Source of the DNA: Pseudomonadota bacterium | GTDB lineage: Bacteria > Pseudomonadota > Alphaproteobacteria > Dongiales > Dongiaceae | Length of the DNA stretch: 64,000 nt | NCBI GenBank assembly: GCA_016183985.1 | Contig: JACPDN010000006.1 | Coordinates: 1,116,001 to 1,180,000 of the forward strand | Direction of reading: 5' to 3' | In this document: positions 62,748-64,000 of the stretch, piece after piece | Layout: every line of letters starts with the position of its first letter | Numbering within the stretch: position 1 is the stretch's first letter | Program-made: the position numbers and the translations under genes | Notes under the pieces: model-generated | The model's database searches: none | What the model was told of the DNA's origin: nothing | Seen by the model: only the letters and a program-made list of their open reading frames with translations

Positions 62748-64000
62748 CATGCGAGCGGAAAAGCTGAAAACCCAGCTGATCGACGAAGTCGTGCGCTATG
62801 TCGGCGAACGAATTGAGCGCAAGCGCGCCACACTCATCGAAAACTTCATCCGCCAATTCTACGCCTATGTCCCGCAATCGGACATTGCCGGTGACAGCGC
62901 CGAGGATCTCTTCAGCGCGGCACTCTCGCTTGCCAATTTCGCGCAAACGCGCGGTCCCGGCCAGGCGAAGGTCCGCGTCTTCAATCCGCGTATCGATGAG
63001 CATGGCTGGCGCTCGCCCCATACCGTGGTCGAAGTCGTCAATGACGACATGCCGTTCCTGGTCGATTCACTGACGGCCGAGCTCAATCGCCAGGATCTCG
63101 GCGTCCATCTCGTGATCCATCCGATCATGAAGATGAGCCGCGATGCCAAAGGCCAACTCACCGCCATCGGTGCCCCCGATGGTCAATCTGCGGACGGCAA
63201 ACCTGAATCCGTCATGCAGCTCCGCGTCAACCAGGTGGCGACGCAGGAACAGCTCGATGCCGTGAAGGCGCGAATTGAAATCGTCCTGCGCGACGTCCGC
63301 CTTGCCGTCACCGACTGGCAGAAGATGCGCGCCAAGCTCGCCGCCGTCATCGCCGATGCGACCAAGCGCAAGTTGCCGCTGCCCAAGGAGGAAGTGACCG
63401 AGGTCTCGGACTTCCTCAATTGGATCAATGACGACCATTTCACCTTCCTCGGTTACCGCGAATACACCTTTGCCGGCGATGGTGATGCCGTCACCTATCA
63501 CATCAAGAAGGAAGCCGGCCTCGGCGTCCTCGCCGATCCCGAGACGCGCGTCTTCGAGGGCATGCGCAATCTCGACGCCCTGCCGCCCGATGTCAGGAGC
63601 TTCCTCACCCAGCCCAAGATGATCCTGGTCACCAAGGCCAATCTACGCTCGACAGTGCACCGCAACGTGCATCTCGACACGATCGGCATCAAGATCTTCA
63701 ACGACAAGGGCGAGGTCGTTGGCGAGCATCTCTTTGCCGGCCTCTTCACCTCGGTCGCCTACAATCGCTCGCCCTGGGAAATCCCGCTGCTGCGCCACAA
63801 GGTCGAAACCGTCAGTAAGCGCGCCGGCTTCAACCCGCAGAGCCACGACGGCAAGGCGCTGGCTCATATCCTCGAAATCTATCCGCGCGACGAACTATTC
63901 CAGATCGACATTGACGAATTGCTGGAAACCTCGCTCGGCATCCTCAATCTGCAGGACCGCCAGCGCGTCGCCCTCTTCGTGCGCCGCGATCCTTATGAGC
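62748..64000 (+). CDS. gdhB: large NAD-specific glutamate dehydrogenase, N-terminal part (runs off the window)
   Basis: The first ~417 residues match the GDH-180 family (about 1,600 residues when complete). Diagnostic parts: RFNPRIDEHGWRSPHTVVEVVNDDMPFLVDSLTAEL-type segment, HPIMKMSRD, DFLNWINDDHFTFLGYREY, HLDTIGIKIFNDKGEVVGEHLFAGLFTSVAYNRSPWEIPLLRHKV (in pieces). This N-terminus carries ACT-like regulatory folds; the catalytic domain lies beyond the window. It converts glutamate to 2-oxoglutarate for catabolism. ATG at 62748 follows GGGGAT. Confidence 0.95.

Overview
The window is about 64 kb of GC-rich bacterial chromosome with dense, short-spaced genes and no phage, IS, CRISPR array, rRNA or tRNA gene that I could recognise. 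The gene set points to an alphaproteobacterium, most likely Rhodospirillales-like: it has the start of a very large NAD-dependent glutamate dehydrogenase, HspQ, plant-type GshA, UbiA, a ComF next to an NDUFAF5-like methyltransferase, a SecA with a C-terminal zinc motif, many MASE/Cache hybrid histidine kinases, and dispersed GTCATxCCCG-type palindromes. The taxon is an inference from gene content; no marker was compared computationally.

Regions: (1) 1-2.5 kb: 3' end of an ABC exporter and a psuK-psuG pseudouridine-degradation pair. (2) 2.7-11.9 kb: an amine-catabolism-like block. It has an AT-rich leader with ATTGA/TCAAT inverted repeats, a Rieske oxygenase of the carnitine/choline/stachydrine type, a BetI-like TetR regulator, an acyl-CoA dehydrogenase, an MFS transporter, a trimethylamine-dehydrogenase-like flavoprotein with an altered substrate pocket, and an M81 (MlrC-like) metallopeptidase. 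(3) 11.9-15.5 kb: a MASE4 hybrid kinase followed by a receiver-EAL c-di-GMP phosphodiesterase. (4) 15.6-23.4 kb: a seven-gene translationally coupled operon. A polyamine-type ABC importer is joined to an isochorismatase-fold hydrolase, a GH63-like glycosidase and a ribokinase, with an intercistronic hairpin after the binding protein and a near-perfect palindrome upstream. This is the least conventional gene combination in the window. (5) 23.6-28.9 kb: SufS-type desulfurase, PKHD hydroxylase, S9 peptidase, class-III aminotransferase. (6) 28.9-33.3 kb: thiBPQ thiamine importer under a TPP riboswitch with its own promoter, preceded by a choline/thiamine-kinase-like gene.

(7) 33.4-46.8 kb: degenerate GGDEF protein, a hypothetical protein, proline iminopeptidase, SecA, a periplasmic parvulin, then the run argJ-GNAT-mutT-FecR, an NDUFAF5-like methyltransferase divergent from comF, grxC, a nitrilase-family amidase and a 1-Cys peroxiredoxin with a strong terminator. 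(8) 46.9-54.8 kb: a MOSC/methyltransferase/ubiA operon, rsmE-gshA, a LysE-type exporter, a J-domain protein and a MoxR-VWA (CoxD/CoxE-like) pair. (9) 55-64 kb: a dCache hybrid kinase with a stand-alone receiver, hspQ, a 28-residue small membrane ORF with its own promoter, tandem nhaD-nhaA sodium/proton antiporters, a secreted trypsin-like protease with a small membrane protein, and the N-terminal part of a large NAD-glutamate dehydrogenase that runs off the window.

Between genes the sequence holds four copies of one dispersed palindrome family, one copy of a second family, and three short tandem or direct-repeat clusters.
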